A stretch of 64,000 nt of DNA from Salipiger pallidus (GCF_014643635.1 NZ_BMJV01000002.1:401463-465462); one strand, 5' to 3'. Shown: positions 8,510 to 17,271, counted from the first letter of the stretch. Made by a program: numbers and translations. Notes: generated from the letters alone by a model not told the origin.

Positions 8510-9986
8510 CATGACTTTTCCAGACCTGACGAAATTCTACATAGACGGCGCTTGGGTCGAGCCGGCGAAGACCGCGACCTTCGCCCTGATCGACCCGGCC
8601 ACCGAGGAAGAGTTCGGCCAGCTTGCCATTGGCAGCGCCGAGGACGTGGACCGTGCCGTGCGCGCCGCCCACCGTGCCCTGCCCGCCTTTCGCGACAGCG
8701 ACCCGGCGGAGCGTGTCGCGCTGCTGCGGCGTGCGCTGAAGCTTTACGAGGAGCGCAGCGAAAGCTTCGCCGAGGCCATGCGCCAAGAGATGGGCTCGCC
8801 CATCACCTTCTCGCGGCAGGGACAGGTTCCGCGGGGACCGCTGCACATCAACGCGCTGCTAGAGGTGATGGAGACCTTCGCCTTCGAGAAGGATCGCGGC
8901 ACGACCCGGCTGCGCCACGAGGCGGTGGGCGTCTGCGGCCTGATCACCCCGTGGAACTGGCCAATTAACCAGGTCGTGGTCAAGGTGGCCCCGGCGTTGG
9001 CGGCGGGCTGCACGATGGTACTCAAGCCCAGCGAGTTCTCGGCCACCAGCGCGCTGCTCTTCGCGCAGGTGCTGCATGACGCGGGTGTGCCCGCCGGGGT
9101 GTTCAACCTTGTGAACGGCGACGGGCCCAATGTGGGCGCGGCGATCGCGTCGCATCCGCTGGTGGACATGGTGTCCTTCACCGGCTCGACCGGGGCGGGC
9201 ATCCGCGTGGCCGAGGCGGCGGCGCCCACGGTCAAGCGCGTCGCGCAAGAACTCGGTGGCAAGTTGGCCAACATCCTGCTGGAGGACGCGGACTTCGCCA
9301 CTGCCGTGCCCAAGGGCGTGGCCGCCTGCTTCACCAATTCGGGTCAGTCCTGCTCGATCCCGACGCGGATGATTGTGCCCCGCAGCCGCCTCGACGAGGT
9401 GGTCGGGCTGGCGGTGGCGCGGGCTCAGCAGATCCGTCTGGGGCCGACCACCGATCCCAAGACCGACCTTGGCCCGCTGGTCAACCGCGCGCAGTTCGAT
9501 CGCGTGCGGCGCCTGATCCAGTCCGGCATTGACGAGGGCGCGACGCTCTGTTGCGGCGGTCCGAACCGTCCCGAGGGGCTGGAGCGCGGGTTTTACGTTC
9601 GTCCGACGATCTTCACCGGCGTGACCCCGGAGATGACCATCGCCCGCGAGGAGATTTTCGGTCCGGTGCTCTCGATCCTGAGTTACGAGGACGAGGACGA
9701 GGCGGTCGCCCTGGCCAACAGCTCTGACTACGGGCTTGCCGCCTACGTCCAGTCGGCAAGCCAGGAGCGCGCGCAGGCGGTGGCCCGGCGGCTGGTAGGC
9801 GGACAGGTCCACATCAACTATCCGCCGGCAGATTTCCACGCCCCCTTCGGCGGATTCCGCCAGTCCGGAAACGGGCGCGAATGGGGCGAGGCCGGTCTGC
9901 ACGAGTATCTCGAGGTCAAGGCGATGATCGGCTACCGGCCTGCGACCGCGCAGCAAACTCCCGAACAGAAGAAAATACGAGGTTGA
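8502..9986 (+). CDS. Aldehyde dehydrogenase (NAD(P)+)
   Basis: A 494-residue cytoplasmic aldehyde dehydrogenase, oxidising an aldehyde to its acid. Catalytic residues are in place: Asn152 in PWNWP, Glu250 in QELGGK and Cys284 in GQSCSIP. The start is ATG 8502, overlapping the previous gene by 8 bp; ATG 8511 is an alternative with almost the same protein. The substrate is not deducible, but the neighbours (two hydroxyacid dehydrogenases and a lactonase) imply an aliphatic hydroxy-aldehyde or semialdehyde. Length and motifs are intact. Confidence 0.93.
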   Translation: MPDMTFPDLTKFYIDGAWVEPAKTATFALIDPATEEEFGQLAIGSAEDVDRAVRAAHRALPAFRDSDPAERVALLRRALKLYEERSESFAEAMRQEMGSPITFSRQGQVPRGPLHINALLEVMETFAFEKDRGTTRLRHEAVGVCGLITPWNWPINQVVVKVAPALAAGCTMVLKPSEFSATSALLFAQVLHDAGVPAGVFNLVNGDGPNVGAAIASHPLVDMVSFTGSTGAGIRVAEAAAPTVKRVAQELGGKLANILLEDADFATAVPKGVAACFTNSGQSCSIPTRMIVPRSRLDEVVGLAVARAQQIRLGPTTDPKTDLGPLVNRAQFDRVRRLIQSGIDEGATLCCGGPNRPEGLERGFYVRPTIFTGVTPEMTIAREEIFGPVLSILSYEDEDEAVALANSSDYGLAAYVQSASQERAQAVARRLVGGQVHINYPPADFHAPFGGFRQSGNGREWGEAGLHEYLEVKAMIGYRPATAQQTPEQKKIRG

Positions 9987-9990
9987 TGAA

Positions 9991-10392
9991 ATGACTGACG
10001 AGAGCGAAATGTTCCACAAGGGGTTCGACAACCGCAAGGCAGTGCTGGGAGCCGGTCACGTCGAGAGATCCTGGGCGGGCGCCGATGACTTTAACCGGCC
10101 GGTCCAGCGCATGGTCACCGAGTTCTGCTGGGGCGAAGTCTGGGGCGACGACCGCCTTTCGTTCAAGACCCGCAGTATGCTCAACATCGCCATGCTCACG
10201 GCCATGAACCAGCATCACGAGCTTTCGGTGCATGTGAAGGGCGCGCTCAACAATGGCGTGTCGCGCAGCGAAATCCAGAGCGTGCTGTTGCAGGCGCTGG
10301 TCTACTGCGGCGCGCCGGCGACGCTGGCTGCCTTCCGCACCGCCACTGCCGCTATGGCGGAATGGGATGCCGCGCAGGCCGAAAGCGCCTGA
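9991..10392 (+). CDS. Carboxymuconolactone decarboxylase family protein, single domain
   Basis: A 133-residue, all-helical protein of the CMD/AhpD superfamily, close in length to PcaC. It has the family core around SFKTRSMLNIAML, a conserved His pair in NQHHELSVH and the C-terminal LLQALVYCGAP segment. The redox CxxC of AhpD is absent, so a decarboxylase or isomerase-like role is more likely than peroxidase reduction. It starts four bases after the aldehyde dehydrogenase stop. Whether it truly acts on a muconolactone is unknown; no ring-cleavage genes accompany it. Confidence 0.85.
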   Translation: MTDESEMFHKGFDNRKAVLGAGHVERSWAGADDFNRPVQRMVTEFCWGEVWGDDRLSFKTRSMLNIAMLTAMNQHHELSVHVKGALNNGVSRSEIQSVLLQALVYCGAPATLAAFRTATAAMAEWDAAQAESA

Positions 10393-10450
10393 GCGTGGTC
10401 TCCCATGCTTTGCGGGCCGGCAGCGGCCCGCGTTCCACGACAAACCCGGG

Positions 10451-11353
10451 ATGACACACATGAGTGAATCAACAATCGGCTTCATCGGCCTTGGCAACAT
10501 GGGCGGGCGCATGGCGCGCTGCCTCGTCGACGCGGGCACCCCGGTCTTGGGCTTCGATCCTAATGAGGAGGCGGTGCGGGCCTGCGGCGCGAATGTTTCG
10601 CCTTCGGTGGCGGAGGTCACGAAGGGCTGCGAGATCGTTCTGATGTCTCTGCCCGACAGCAACGTGGTCGAGAAGGTGGTCGAGGGCAACGATGGGGTTC
10701 TTGCCCATGTCCGCAAGGGCCAGATTGTCGTCGACCTCAGCACCGCCTCGGCCAGTTCCACCCGGCGCCTTGCGGGGCTGATGGCCGAAAAGGGTGTCGA
10801 TTACGTCGATGCCGGGATTTCGGGCGGGGCCGCTGCCGCCGAGAAGGGCGCGCTGACCCTTATGGTGGGCGGCACCGAAGACGCGCTGTCGCGGCTTGCG
10901 CCCGTGTTCGCGGCGATCGCCAGCAAGGTCGTCCACATGGGGCAGAGCGGCGCCGGTCACACCACCAAGCTGCTGAACAACTTCCTGAACGCCGTGAGCC
11001 TTGCAGCCACGGCCGAGGTCATGGTGGCGGGCCGCAAGGCGGATCTGAACCTGCACCAGCTGCTCGACGTTTTGAACGCCTCGAGCGGGGTGAACTTCGC
11101 CACGCTGAACCGCTTCCCCAAGATCGTGGATGGCGACTATCTTGAAGGCGGCCTGACCTCGAAACTCATGACCAAGGATGTCGTGCTCTATGCCGACCTG
11201 TTGCACGAGCTGGGCGTGACCTCGCTCAACACCGCGGGTCCGATGGCCAGCTTTGGTCTGGCGACCGCGCTTGGCTATGGCGATGTAATTTCCAACCGTG
11301 TGGTGGATGCCATCGGAGATGTCTCCGGCGGCGTGCGCCTGCACCAATCTTGA
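10451..11353 (+). CDS. 3-hydroxyisobutyrate-dehydrogenase-like oxidoreductase 2
   Basis: A 300-residue paralogue of the enzyme at 7631. The nucleotide motif GLGNMGGRMA is near the N-terminus, the signature is DAGISGGAAAAEKGAL and the catalytic Lys is in GAGHTTKLLNNF. Compared with copy 1, the signature Pro-Val is replaced by Gly-Ile and the substrate loop differs, so the two probably handle different intermediates or stereoisomers. The start is ATG 10451; ATG 10460 (MSESTIGF) is equally possible, and neither has a strong ribosome site. It is sixth in the operon order if the NIPSNAP gene is counted second. Confidence 0.9.
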   Translation: MTHMSESTIGFIGLGNMGGRMARCLVDAGTPVLGFDPNEEAVRACGANVSPSVAEVTKGCEIVLMSLPDSNVVEKVVEGNDGVLAHVRKGQIVVDLSTASASSTRRLAGLMAEKGVDYVDAGISGGAAAAEKGALTLMVGGTEDALSRLAPVFAAIASKVVHMGQSGAGHTTKLLNNFLNAVSLAATAEVMVAGRKADLNLHQLLDVLNASSGVNFATLNRFPKIVDGDYLEGGLTSKLMTKDVVLYADLLHELGVTSLNTAGPMASFGLATALGYGDVISNRVVDAIGDVSGGVRLHQS

Positions 11354-11364
11354 GGAGCCCGATC

Positions 11365-11754
11365 ATGCAGATCTTTCCCGGACGCCAAGAGGGCGCGGCA
11401 TCCCAGCAGCGCAACGCCACCTTCACCGGTGATGTCTGGGCCGATCCGGTCATGCCCACGACCGACGGCAACACCATCAACAACGTGTTCTTTCCGCCCA
11501 ACTGCCGCACCGACTGGCACACGCATGAACATGGCCAGATCCTGCAGGTGCTTGCAGGCGAGGGCTGGATCTGCCGCGAGGGCGACGCTGCGCAGAAAAT
11601 CCGCGCCGGTGACACGGTCTGGATCCCTGCGGACGAGAACCATTGGCACGGGGCCACTGCCGACACATACATGATCCACACCGCGATCTCGCTCGGGAAA
11701 TCCTCCTGGGCCGACAAGGTGACCGCCGAGCAGTTCGCCGAGGCCACGAAATGA
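11365..11754 (+). CDS. Cupin-domain protein
   Basis: A 129-residue single-domain cupin. The metal-binding pattern is visible as WHTHEHGQILQVLAGEG followed by WIPADENHWHG, supplying His, His, Glu/Gln and His ligands. The start is ATG 11365 behind TGAGGAG. The ATGA at 11751-11754 overlaps the next gene, so the two are translationally coupled. Small cupins next to CMD-family proteins are common in catabolic operons, where they act as isomerases, decarboxylases or dioxygenases; which applies here is open. Confidence 0.88.
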   Translation: MQIFPGRQEGAASQQRNATFTGDVWADPVMPTTDGNTINNVFFPPNCRTDWHTHEHGQILQVLAGEGWICREGDAAQKIRAGDTVWIPADENHWHGATADTYMIHTAISLGKSSWADKVTAEQFAEATK

Positions 11755-12494
11755 TCGACGTTGCAGCGCTGCGCCGCAAGATCGAGGACGACCTCGGCTT
11801 CTGGGATAAGGAGCAGGAGGCGATGGCAGAGTTGTCGCCCGGCTTCCTCGGGGTCTGGCACCGCATGGCGATGGTGCCGGTGCGCAAGAACCATCTCGGC
11901 GCGAAGAACCGTGCGCTGATCGGCCTGGCGGCCTCGGCCGCCGCCACCCATCTCTACACGCCGGGCGTGCGGCGCCACGCCCGCGCCGCCATCGACGCCG
12001 GGGCCACCCCCGAGGAACTCTCCGAGGTGCTAGCGCTGACAGCCACGCTTGGCATCCACGCGTGCAACATCGGGGTGCCCCTACTGCTGGAGGTGCTGGA
12101 AGAGACCGGCGCCCGCACCGGCCCCGAACCGCTTAGCGAACATCAGGAACGGCTGAAGGCCGATTTCACCCGTGACCGGGGCTACTGGCACAGTTTCTGG
12201 GACGGAATCCTCGAACTCGATCCCGAGCTGTTCGAAGGCTACCTCGATTTCTCCGCCTATCCCTGGCGCGAGGGGGTGCTGGAGCCCAAGATGAAGGAGT
12301 TCGTCTATTGCGCGTTCGATGCCGCCGCGACACACCTGTACGTGCCAGGGCTGCGGATGCACATGAAAAACGCGCTTGGCTACGGGGCGACGAAAGAGGA
12401 GCTCATGGAGGTCCTGGAAATCGTCAACCTGATAGGGATGCATGGCGCGGAGCTGGCAGCGCCCATCGTCGCTGAAGAGCTTCGCCGCGTCTGA
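11751..12494 (+). CDS. Carboxymuconolactone decarboxylase family protein, two domains
   Basis: A 247-residue protein made of two tandem CMD-like helical domains: about residues 40-115 (motif SAAATHLYTPGVRRHARAAI) and 175-245 (motif DAAATHLYVPGLRMHMKNAL). The repeated ATHLY-P segment shows that the halves arose by duplication. The ATG overlaps the cupin stop as ATGA. It is the last gene of the operon; the stop is followed after 80 bp by the gntR gene, which has its own promoter. A bifunctional or self-dimerised decarboxylase-like enzyme is plausible; the substrate is unknown. Confidence 0.85.
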   Translation: MIDVAALRRKIEDDLGFWDKEQEAMAELSPGFLGVWHRMAMVPVRKNHLGAKNRALIGLAASAAATHLYTPGVRRHARAAIDAGATPEELSEVLALTATLGIHACNIGVPLLLEVLEETGARTGPEPLSEHQERLKADFTRDRGYWHSFWDGILELDPELFEGYLDFSAYPWREGVLEPKMKEFVYCAFDAAATHLYVPGLRMHMKNALGYGATKEELMEVLEIVNLIGMHGAELAAPIVAEELRRV

Positions 12495-12512
12495 CGGAAC
12501 TCGAGTTGCGCT

Positions 12513-12563
12513 TTGTCGGCTTGTTCATCGTGGTGGTATAATATAATCATATTGCCAGACAAA
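12513..12563 (+). promoter_or_regulatory. gntR promoter with operator
   Basis: A -35-like TTGTCG (12513-12518), an 18-bp spacer and a perfect TATAAT (12537-12542, with a second overlapping TATAAT at 12542-12547). Directly downstream is a degenerate copy of the operator, ATTGCCAGACAAA (12551-12563). An operator between -10 and the ATG at 12575 implies autorepression; its weaker match would suit lower affinity than the target promoters. Confidence 0.65.
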
Positions 12564-12574
12564 ATTGGTAGAGC

Positions 12575-13264
12575 ATGGCTAAGTTAGGCGTAATTCATCC
12601 GGACACCCTGCGTCAGCGCGTCGAGGGCGCGTTGCGTAACGCGATCACCACGGGCGTCTATCGCCCGGGTGAACGTCTCGTGGAACGAGAACTTTGCGAA
12701 GAGCTGGGCGTCAGTCGGGCCTCGGTCCGCGAAGCGCTGCGCAAGCTCGAGGCAGAGAAGCTGGTCAACATCGTGCCCCATCGAGGGCCGGTGGTGGCGA
12801 CGATTTCGCTGGAGGACGCCCGGCAACTCTACGAACTGCGGAGCCTTCTGGAGGGCTTCGCTGCCAACGGGTTCGTGGGGCGGGCATCGGACGAGCAGAT
12901 TGCCGATTGCGAAGCTGCCGCGGCCGATCTGCGCCGCGCTGCCGAGGGGCAGGACCAGAATGGCGTCCTGCAGGCCAAGGCACGGCTCTACGACACCATT
13001 CTGGGAAATTGCGGCAACACCCACGTCTGGGAGATCCTCCGGGGGCTTCATTCGCGGATCAACCTCCTGCGTGCGACTTCACTGATGGACGAGGAGCGCC
13101 TGCCCAAGAGCCTCGCCGAGATTGACAGCCTGATCCAGTCCTTCAAGGATCGTGATGCGAAGAAGGCGGAAGAAATCTCCCGGCTGCACGTCCGCAATGC
13201 CTCGAAGGTCGCGTTCGGGTACCTCGCGGCACAGGAGGCCGAGGCAGGGGCTGCAAAGGCCTGA
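12575..13264 (+). CDS. GntR-family regulator, FCD subfamily
   Basis: A 229-residue transcription factor. The N-terminal winged HTH is recognisable in YRPGERLVERELCEELGVSRASVREAL (split here at YRPGERLVERELCEELG and VSRASVREAL). The C-terminal all-helical FCD domain begins around LYELRSLLEGFAA. FCD domains usually bind small organic acids through a metal site. It sits between the enzyme operon and tctCBA, and ATTGTCNGACAAT operators lie before dctP, the enzyme operon, tctC and itself. It is therefore the obvious local regulator, probably a repressor released by the imported acid. Confidence 0.92.
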   Translation: MAKLGVIHPDTLRQRVEGALRNAITTGVYRPGERLVERELCEELGVSRASVREALRKLEAEKLVNIVPHRGPVVATISLEDARQLYELRSLLEGFAANGFVGRASDEQIADCEAAAADLRRAAEGQDQNGVLQAKARLYDTILGNCGNTHVWEILRGLHSRINLLRATSLMDEERLPKSLAEIDSLIQSFKDRDAKKAEEISRLHVRNASKVAFGYLAAQEAEAGAAKA

Positions 13265-13306
13265 CGCGCCGTCTACCGCGCATCTGATGGAACCTGAGAC
13301 TTGGGA

Positions 13307-13338
13307 AAGGCCCGCCGCGATTGTTCGCTGCGGGCCTT
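13307..13338 (+). terminator. Hairpin after gntR
   Basis: AAGGCCCGC (13307-13315) pairs with GCGGGCCTT (13330-13338) around a 14-base loop, 43 bp beyond the gntR stop. The following sequence is only mildly T-rich, so it may be an inefficient or factor-aided terminator. Confidence 0.5.
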
Positions 13339-13400
13339 CGTCTGTGCGAGGCGCGCAGGCCGCTCGTCCGGATGCGTTTTTCTGGTCCTGAAAATGAAAC

Positions 13401-13426
13401 GGCGGGGGCCGGTTTCAGCCCCCGCC
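13401..13426 (-). terminator. Terminator of the tctCBA operon
   Basis: GGCGGGGGC (13401-13409) pairs with GCCCCCGCC (13418-13426). Reading the minus strand, the stem is followed by GTTTCATTTTC, a fair T-rich tail, 30 bp after the tctA stop. It lies in the convergent gap between gntR and tctA. Confidence 0.65.
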
Positions 13427-13455
13427 CTTGCCCGTGTCCTGCTGGTTGCCCGGCA

Positions 13456-14958
13456 TCAGGTGGGTCGATCGGCATCGGTCTTGCGCCTGCGCCGCAGACC
13501 CTGCCACACGGTCCAAAGCAACAGGACAAGCGAGATCCCCAGCACCCCGGCTGCGATAGGGCGGTCGATGAAGATCCCGAAGTCTCCGCGCGAGATGACG
13601 AGAGCGCGGCGGAAATTCTCTTCCAGCAGGGGGCCAAGAACGAAGCCCAGCAGCAACGTTGCCGGCTCGAAGTCGAGCAGACGCATGCCGTATCCCAGCA
13701 AGCCCAGGCCGAGCACCAGAAACACGTCGAACACCGAGCGATCAAGGCTGTAGACCCCGACGCAGATCAGAGTGATGATCGCGGGATAGAGGTAGCGATA
13801 GGGGATCTGGAGCAATGCGACCCAGATGCGGATCAGTGGGATGTTCAGGACCAGCAGCAGCAGGTTCCCGATCCAGAAGCTGACGATCAGACCCCAGAAC
13901 AGGTCGGGCTGCGCCGTCATGAGCGATGGGCCCGGGGTGATGCCGTGGATCATGAATGCACCCAGGATCAGTGCCATGCTCGCGGTCCCCGGAATGCCCA
14001 GCGTCAATGTGGGGATGAAAGCCGTGATCGCGGCGGCGTTGTTCGACGATTCAGGGGCTGCGATCCCTTCGACCGCGCCTTTTCCAAACCGCTCCGGGGT
14101 CTTGGAAAATTGCTTTTCGAAAGAGTAGCTGATGAACGAAGCGACAGTTGCGCCGGTGCCGGGAAGCGCCCCGAAGAAGCTGCCGAAGGACGCGCCTCGC
14201 AGGATCGGGGTCGTGGTGGCCCGCATCTCCTTGGCCGTGGGCAGCATGTCCCTCATGGAGAACTTCGGCACCGGTGCCCGCTTGCCTCCGTGCCGGACCG
14301 AAGCGATGATTTCGGCCACGCCGAACAGGCCCATCGCCAGGGCCACGATGCTGATCCCGTCGAAAAGCTCGTCCACGCCAAGTGTGAAGCGCGAGACGCC
14401 GGTGCTGATATCCATGCCCACCGTGCCCAGGCCCAGTCCGACGAGGACCATGGCCAGTCCCTTTAGGCGCGACCCTTGGGAAATGGTCGAGGCCGCGATC
14501 AGCCCAAGCACCATCAGCGCGAAATACTCGGGCGCACTGAAGTTCAGCGCAACTGTCACAAAGACGGGCCCCGCCACGGTCAGCAGCACGATGCCGATCG
14601 TGCCGCCGATGAAGGAGGCAATCGCCGTGATGAAGAGCGCCACGCCGGCGCGCTTCTGCTGGGCCATCGGGTAGCCGTCGAGGCAGGCCACCGCCGACGA
14701 GGTCGTGCCCGGAAGGTTGAGCAGAATGGCGGAGATCGAGCCGCCGTATTCGGCACCGTAGAAGATCCCGGCGAGCATGACGATGGCGGTGAGGGGTTCG
14801 AGGTAATAGGTGATGGGCAGCAGGAGCGAGATCGCGGCAAGTGCGCCGACCCCGGGAAGCACGCCGATGAACGTGCCCAGAAAGACCCCTGCGAAACACC
14901 ACATGAGGTTCTGTACGGTGGCGGCGGCGGCAAAGCCGATGGCGAGGTTCTCGAGCAT
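13456..14958 (-). CDS. tctA: Tripartite tricarboxylate transporter large permease, TctA-type
   Basis: A 500-residue polytopic membrane protein, the large permease of a TTT system for organic acids. It contains the family's paired glycine-rich motifs near FIGVLPGVGALAAISLLLP and FGALPGTGATVASFISY, and about 11-12 hydrophobic segments. It starts two bases after the tctB stop. Although first described for citrate, TTT systems carry many carboxylates and aromatics. The shared operator upstream of tctC links it to the same regulon as the TRAP transporter, giving the island two independent uptake routes. Confidence 0.93.
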   Translation of the reverse strand: MLENLAIGFAAAATVQNLMWCFAGVFLGTFIGVLPGVGALAAISLLLPITYYLEPLTAIVMLAGIFYGAEYGGSISAILLNLPGTTSSAVACLDGYPMAQQKRAGVALFITAIASFIGGTIGIVLLTVAGPVFVTVALNFSAPEYFALMVLGLIAASTISQGSRLKGLAMVLVGLGLGTVGMDISTGVSRFTLGVDELFDGISIVALAMGLFGVAEIIASVRHGGKRAPVPKFSMRDMLPTAKEMRATTTPILRGASFGSFFGALPGTGATVASFISYSFEKQFSKTPERFGKGAVEGIAAPESSNNAAAITAFIPTLTLGIPGTASMALILGAFMIHGITPGPSLMTAQPDLFWGLIVSFWIGNLLLLVLNIPLIRIWVALLQIPYRYLYPAIITLICVGVYSLDRSVFDVFLVLGLGLLGYGMRLLDFEPATLLLGFVLGPLLEENFRRALVISRGDFGIFIDRPIAAGVLGISLVLLLWTVWQGLRRRRKTDADRPT

Positions 14959-14960
14959 GG

Positions 14961-15404
14961 TCAGTTCCAGGGTGCTGTGACGGCGGGCATGCGGATGCCA
15001 AGGCCCAGGTCGAAGACAAGCCAGACGAAAAGCGCGATCCCCAGTCCCACGCCGAGCGAGGGCAGGGCTTTAAAGCCGGTGTCACCGAGAGCCGCTGCGA
15101 CCGTGCAGGCAATGGCGGCGGCGATGTATCCGAAGGGCTGCACGAGCAGGCCAAAAAGCAGCACAGCCGCGAGGATCGTTCCAGCGGGGCGCCAAGCGAT
15201 CTGTTCCGGCTGCGTGCTACGGTCGAAAAGCGCGATCAGCGCCGCAACCAGAAGCAGGGCATAACCGACCAGGCGGGGAAAATAGCCCGGCCCCATGGCC
15301 GACGCGGTTCCCATCTTGAGGTTTGGCTGCGCGAAGACCAGAAAGAGGCCGATGGCCCCGACAAGTCCCGCGGCAAGCATTCCTCCGAGCAGGTCTCTGG
15401 ACAT
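14961..15404 (-). CDS. tctB: Tripartite tricarboxylate transporter small permease, TctB-type
   Basis: A 147-residue protein with four hydrophobic segments, length and pattern typical of TctB (MGPGYFPRLVGYALLLVAA). The start is ATG 15404: AGGAGA lies six bases upstream, whereas the earlier in-frame ATG 15410 would be almost on top of it. It lies between tctC (90 bp gap) and tctA (2 bp gap) in the usual tctCBA order. Confidence 0.88.
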   Translation of the reverse strand: MSRDLLGGMLAAGLVGAIGLFLVFAQPNLKMGTASAMGPGYFPRLVGYALLLVAALIALFDRSTQPEQIAWRPAGTILAAVLLFGLLVQPFGYIAAAIACTVAAALGDTGFKALPSLGVGLGIALFVWLVFDLGLGIRMPAVTAPWN

Positions 15405-15494
15405 AAACATTCTCCTGTCAGTGTCCACGTGCCCGCCCGGCGCGGGGAGAGGGCGCGCGCCGGGCGGGGTAAGGCCGTGGATCGGGGGCTTGGC

Positions 15495-16469
15495 TTACTG
15501 GCCGTCGTTGAAATCTTCGAGGACCGAAATCCAGCGTTCGACTTCGCGCTTGATACGATTGCCAAGCGCCTCGGAGCCACGGTCATTGGCTGCCGGGGTC
15601 TGGATAGCGCGCTCGCTGAAGGCCGTCTGCACTGTCTCGCTGTCGAGCGCGGCGTCCAGCGCCGCCTCCAGCGTGCCGAGAACCTCTTCAGGCACGCCCG
15701 CCGGTGCGACCAGGGCATTCCAGACCACCATGTCGAATTCCGGCAGACCCGCTTCGGCAAAGGTCGGTACGTCCGGCAGCTGTTCGATGCGCTCGTCGCC
15801 CGAGATGGCCACGGCTGTGGCCTGGCCATCGTTGTGGACGGGGATCATCAGGACGGTTTGGTCCATCTGCGCGTCCATGACGCCTGCGATCAGGTCATTC
15901 AATGCCGGACCCGCGCCCTGATAGGCCACGAGCTGTGCCTCAAGATCGGTCACGTCCAGCAGAAAGGACGGGGCGAGCCAGCCGGTGGAGCCGGGGCCCG
16001 AGGTGCCGAAGTTCGCAGCGCCGGGATTCTCGCCCATGTAGTCGAGGAAGTCCTGGAGGGTTTTCATGCCGCCCCGGTTGCTCACCGAGAGCACCATCGG
16101 GACATTCGCGACATTGCCGATCGGCGCGAAGTCGGTCAGCGGGTCAAAGCCGAGGTTCTCGTGGACGGCCACGTTCGCGGCAAGGTGCCCCATGTTGCCG
16201 AAGCCGAGCGTGTAGCCGTCGGCGTCAGAGGTTGCGACGCGGCGCATGCCGATGGTGGCGCCGGCCCCCGGGACATTCTCGATGACGATGTCGGCGTCCA
16301 TTTCCCGCGCCATCGCGTCGCCGATCAGACGGGCGAGGTAGTCCGTGCTTCCGCCGGGCGAGGCACCCACGATGATGGTGATTGGCTGCTCGGGATACGA
16401 GTCCTGTGCCCATGCGGGCCCGGTGAGGCCGGTGGCAATCGCTATGGCTGCGACGAGTGCGGTCTTCAT
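15495..16469 (-). CDS. tctC: Tripartite tricarboxylate transporter binding protein, TctC/Bug-type
   Basis: A 324-residue periplasmic binding protein of the Bug family. The signal peptide spans residues 1-21 (ending AWA, before QDSYPEQPITIIV). The Bug hallmarks are present: IIVGASPGGSTDYLAR, GAGATIGMRRVA, and the later PDVPTFAEAGLPEFDM. The start is ATG 16469 after a strong AAGGAGG. The ligand is unknown. The upstream region has a GntR operator at 16613-16625, connecting this operon to the enzyme and TRAP genes. Confidence 0.93.
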   Translation of the reverse strand: MKTALVAAIAIATGLTGPAWAQDSYPEQPITIIVGASPGGSTDYLARLIGDAMAREMDADIVIENVPGAGATIGMRRVATSDADGYTLGFGNMGHLAANVAVHENLGFDPLTDFAPIGNVANVPMVLSVSNRGGMKTLQDFLDYMGENPGAANFGTSGPGSTGWLAPSFLLDVTDLEAQLVAYQGAGPALNDLIAGVMDAQMDQTVLMIPVHNDGQATAVAISGDERIEQLPDVPTFAEAGLPEFDMVVWNALVAPAGVPEEVLGTLEAALDAALDSETVQTAFSERAIQTPAANDRGSEALGNRIKREVERWISVLEDFNDGQ

Positions 16470-16612
16470 GATGTCCTCCTTGGAAGTTGTGGCGGGACGG
16501 GCGTGTCTCTGACGGCGTTCGCCCGGTCAGGATGCGACTGTGCGCGAAATGCCCGATGCGGCGTACTCCTCCAAAGTACCGATCGGATGTCCCTCCGCAG
16601 GACTTTTGACAT

Positions 16613-16625
16613 ATTGTGAGACAAT
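16613..16625. promoter_or_regulatory. GntR-type operator upstream of tctC
   Basis: ATTGTG-A-GACAAT, one mismatch from the perfect palindrome. On the minus strand it follows TTATTGACG and two bases, the same TTGAC-operator layout as at 6156 and 6320, so the -35 (16632-16627) abuts it. The site is 144 bp from the tctC start. Confidence 0.7.
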
Positions 16626-16875
16626 CCGTCAATAAGCCTGATGTGTTGTGTCTCCAGGCAATGGTCGACGCAGGGCCCGACCGCAGCGCCGGCAAGCGAA
16701 TCGAACTGCTCGTCAAATAGCGCGCTGCAAGTCCTGGCTGAGGCGATCCGCACGCGGCCTGGCAGGGAAGAGCAGAAAGGTCCGCCCCTTGGTCGTCCAC
16801 TGCTCCCAGGATGAAGGCCCGTTTCATCTGTCTTGGTTACTCGAAAGGAAGCTCGACCTACGGCTGGCTGCAGAC

Positions 16876-17083
16876 ATGTGCCACGCTCACCAAAAGCGGC
16901 TCGCCGCCCAACGGCGTTCCTTGGGTCAAAAATGCTTAGCATTTGGCTCGGGAATGCTTGGCACAGCATGGGTGGGCGACCAAGCTTTTAAGGCTGTGTC
17001 GCTCGACTAGAGTCGCTTTAGCATGACATTCGACATTCAAAAGGCCTCGACGCGAAAGCGTCGGGGCCTTTTCATTTCGCGGT
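16876..17083 (+). repeat. Long intergenic repeat, copy 1, ending in a hairpin
   Basis: About 205 bp with a diverged second copy at 42521-42726 in the same orientation. The last 73 columns have eight differences counted by eye; the upstream part is looser but still aligned. Each copy ends with a strong hairpin: here AAGGCCTCGACGC (17041-17053), GAAA loop, GCGTCGGGGCCTT (17058-17070), then TTCATTT. No gene ends just upstream on the plus strand, so the hairpin is not an operon terminator. A small-RNA gene family or a mobile intergenic element is possible. The flanks 16640-16875 and 17084-17271 show no gene. Confidence 0.65.
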
Positions 17084-17271
17084 GTGGGGTTTCTGGAAAG
17101 ACCGACTTTCATGTCAGATGCCCGACCGCGCAGACGGAACGTCCAGAACACGGAGTGGCGTTGCCCGTTGAGCCCGCGATCGTAGGGTCAGGACAATCCT
17201 GCCATTGTCTGATCTCGGAGGTCTTGTTTGGGCAAAAGCCTCCCTGCCTCCCCTGAAATACCTTTCCTCAG

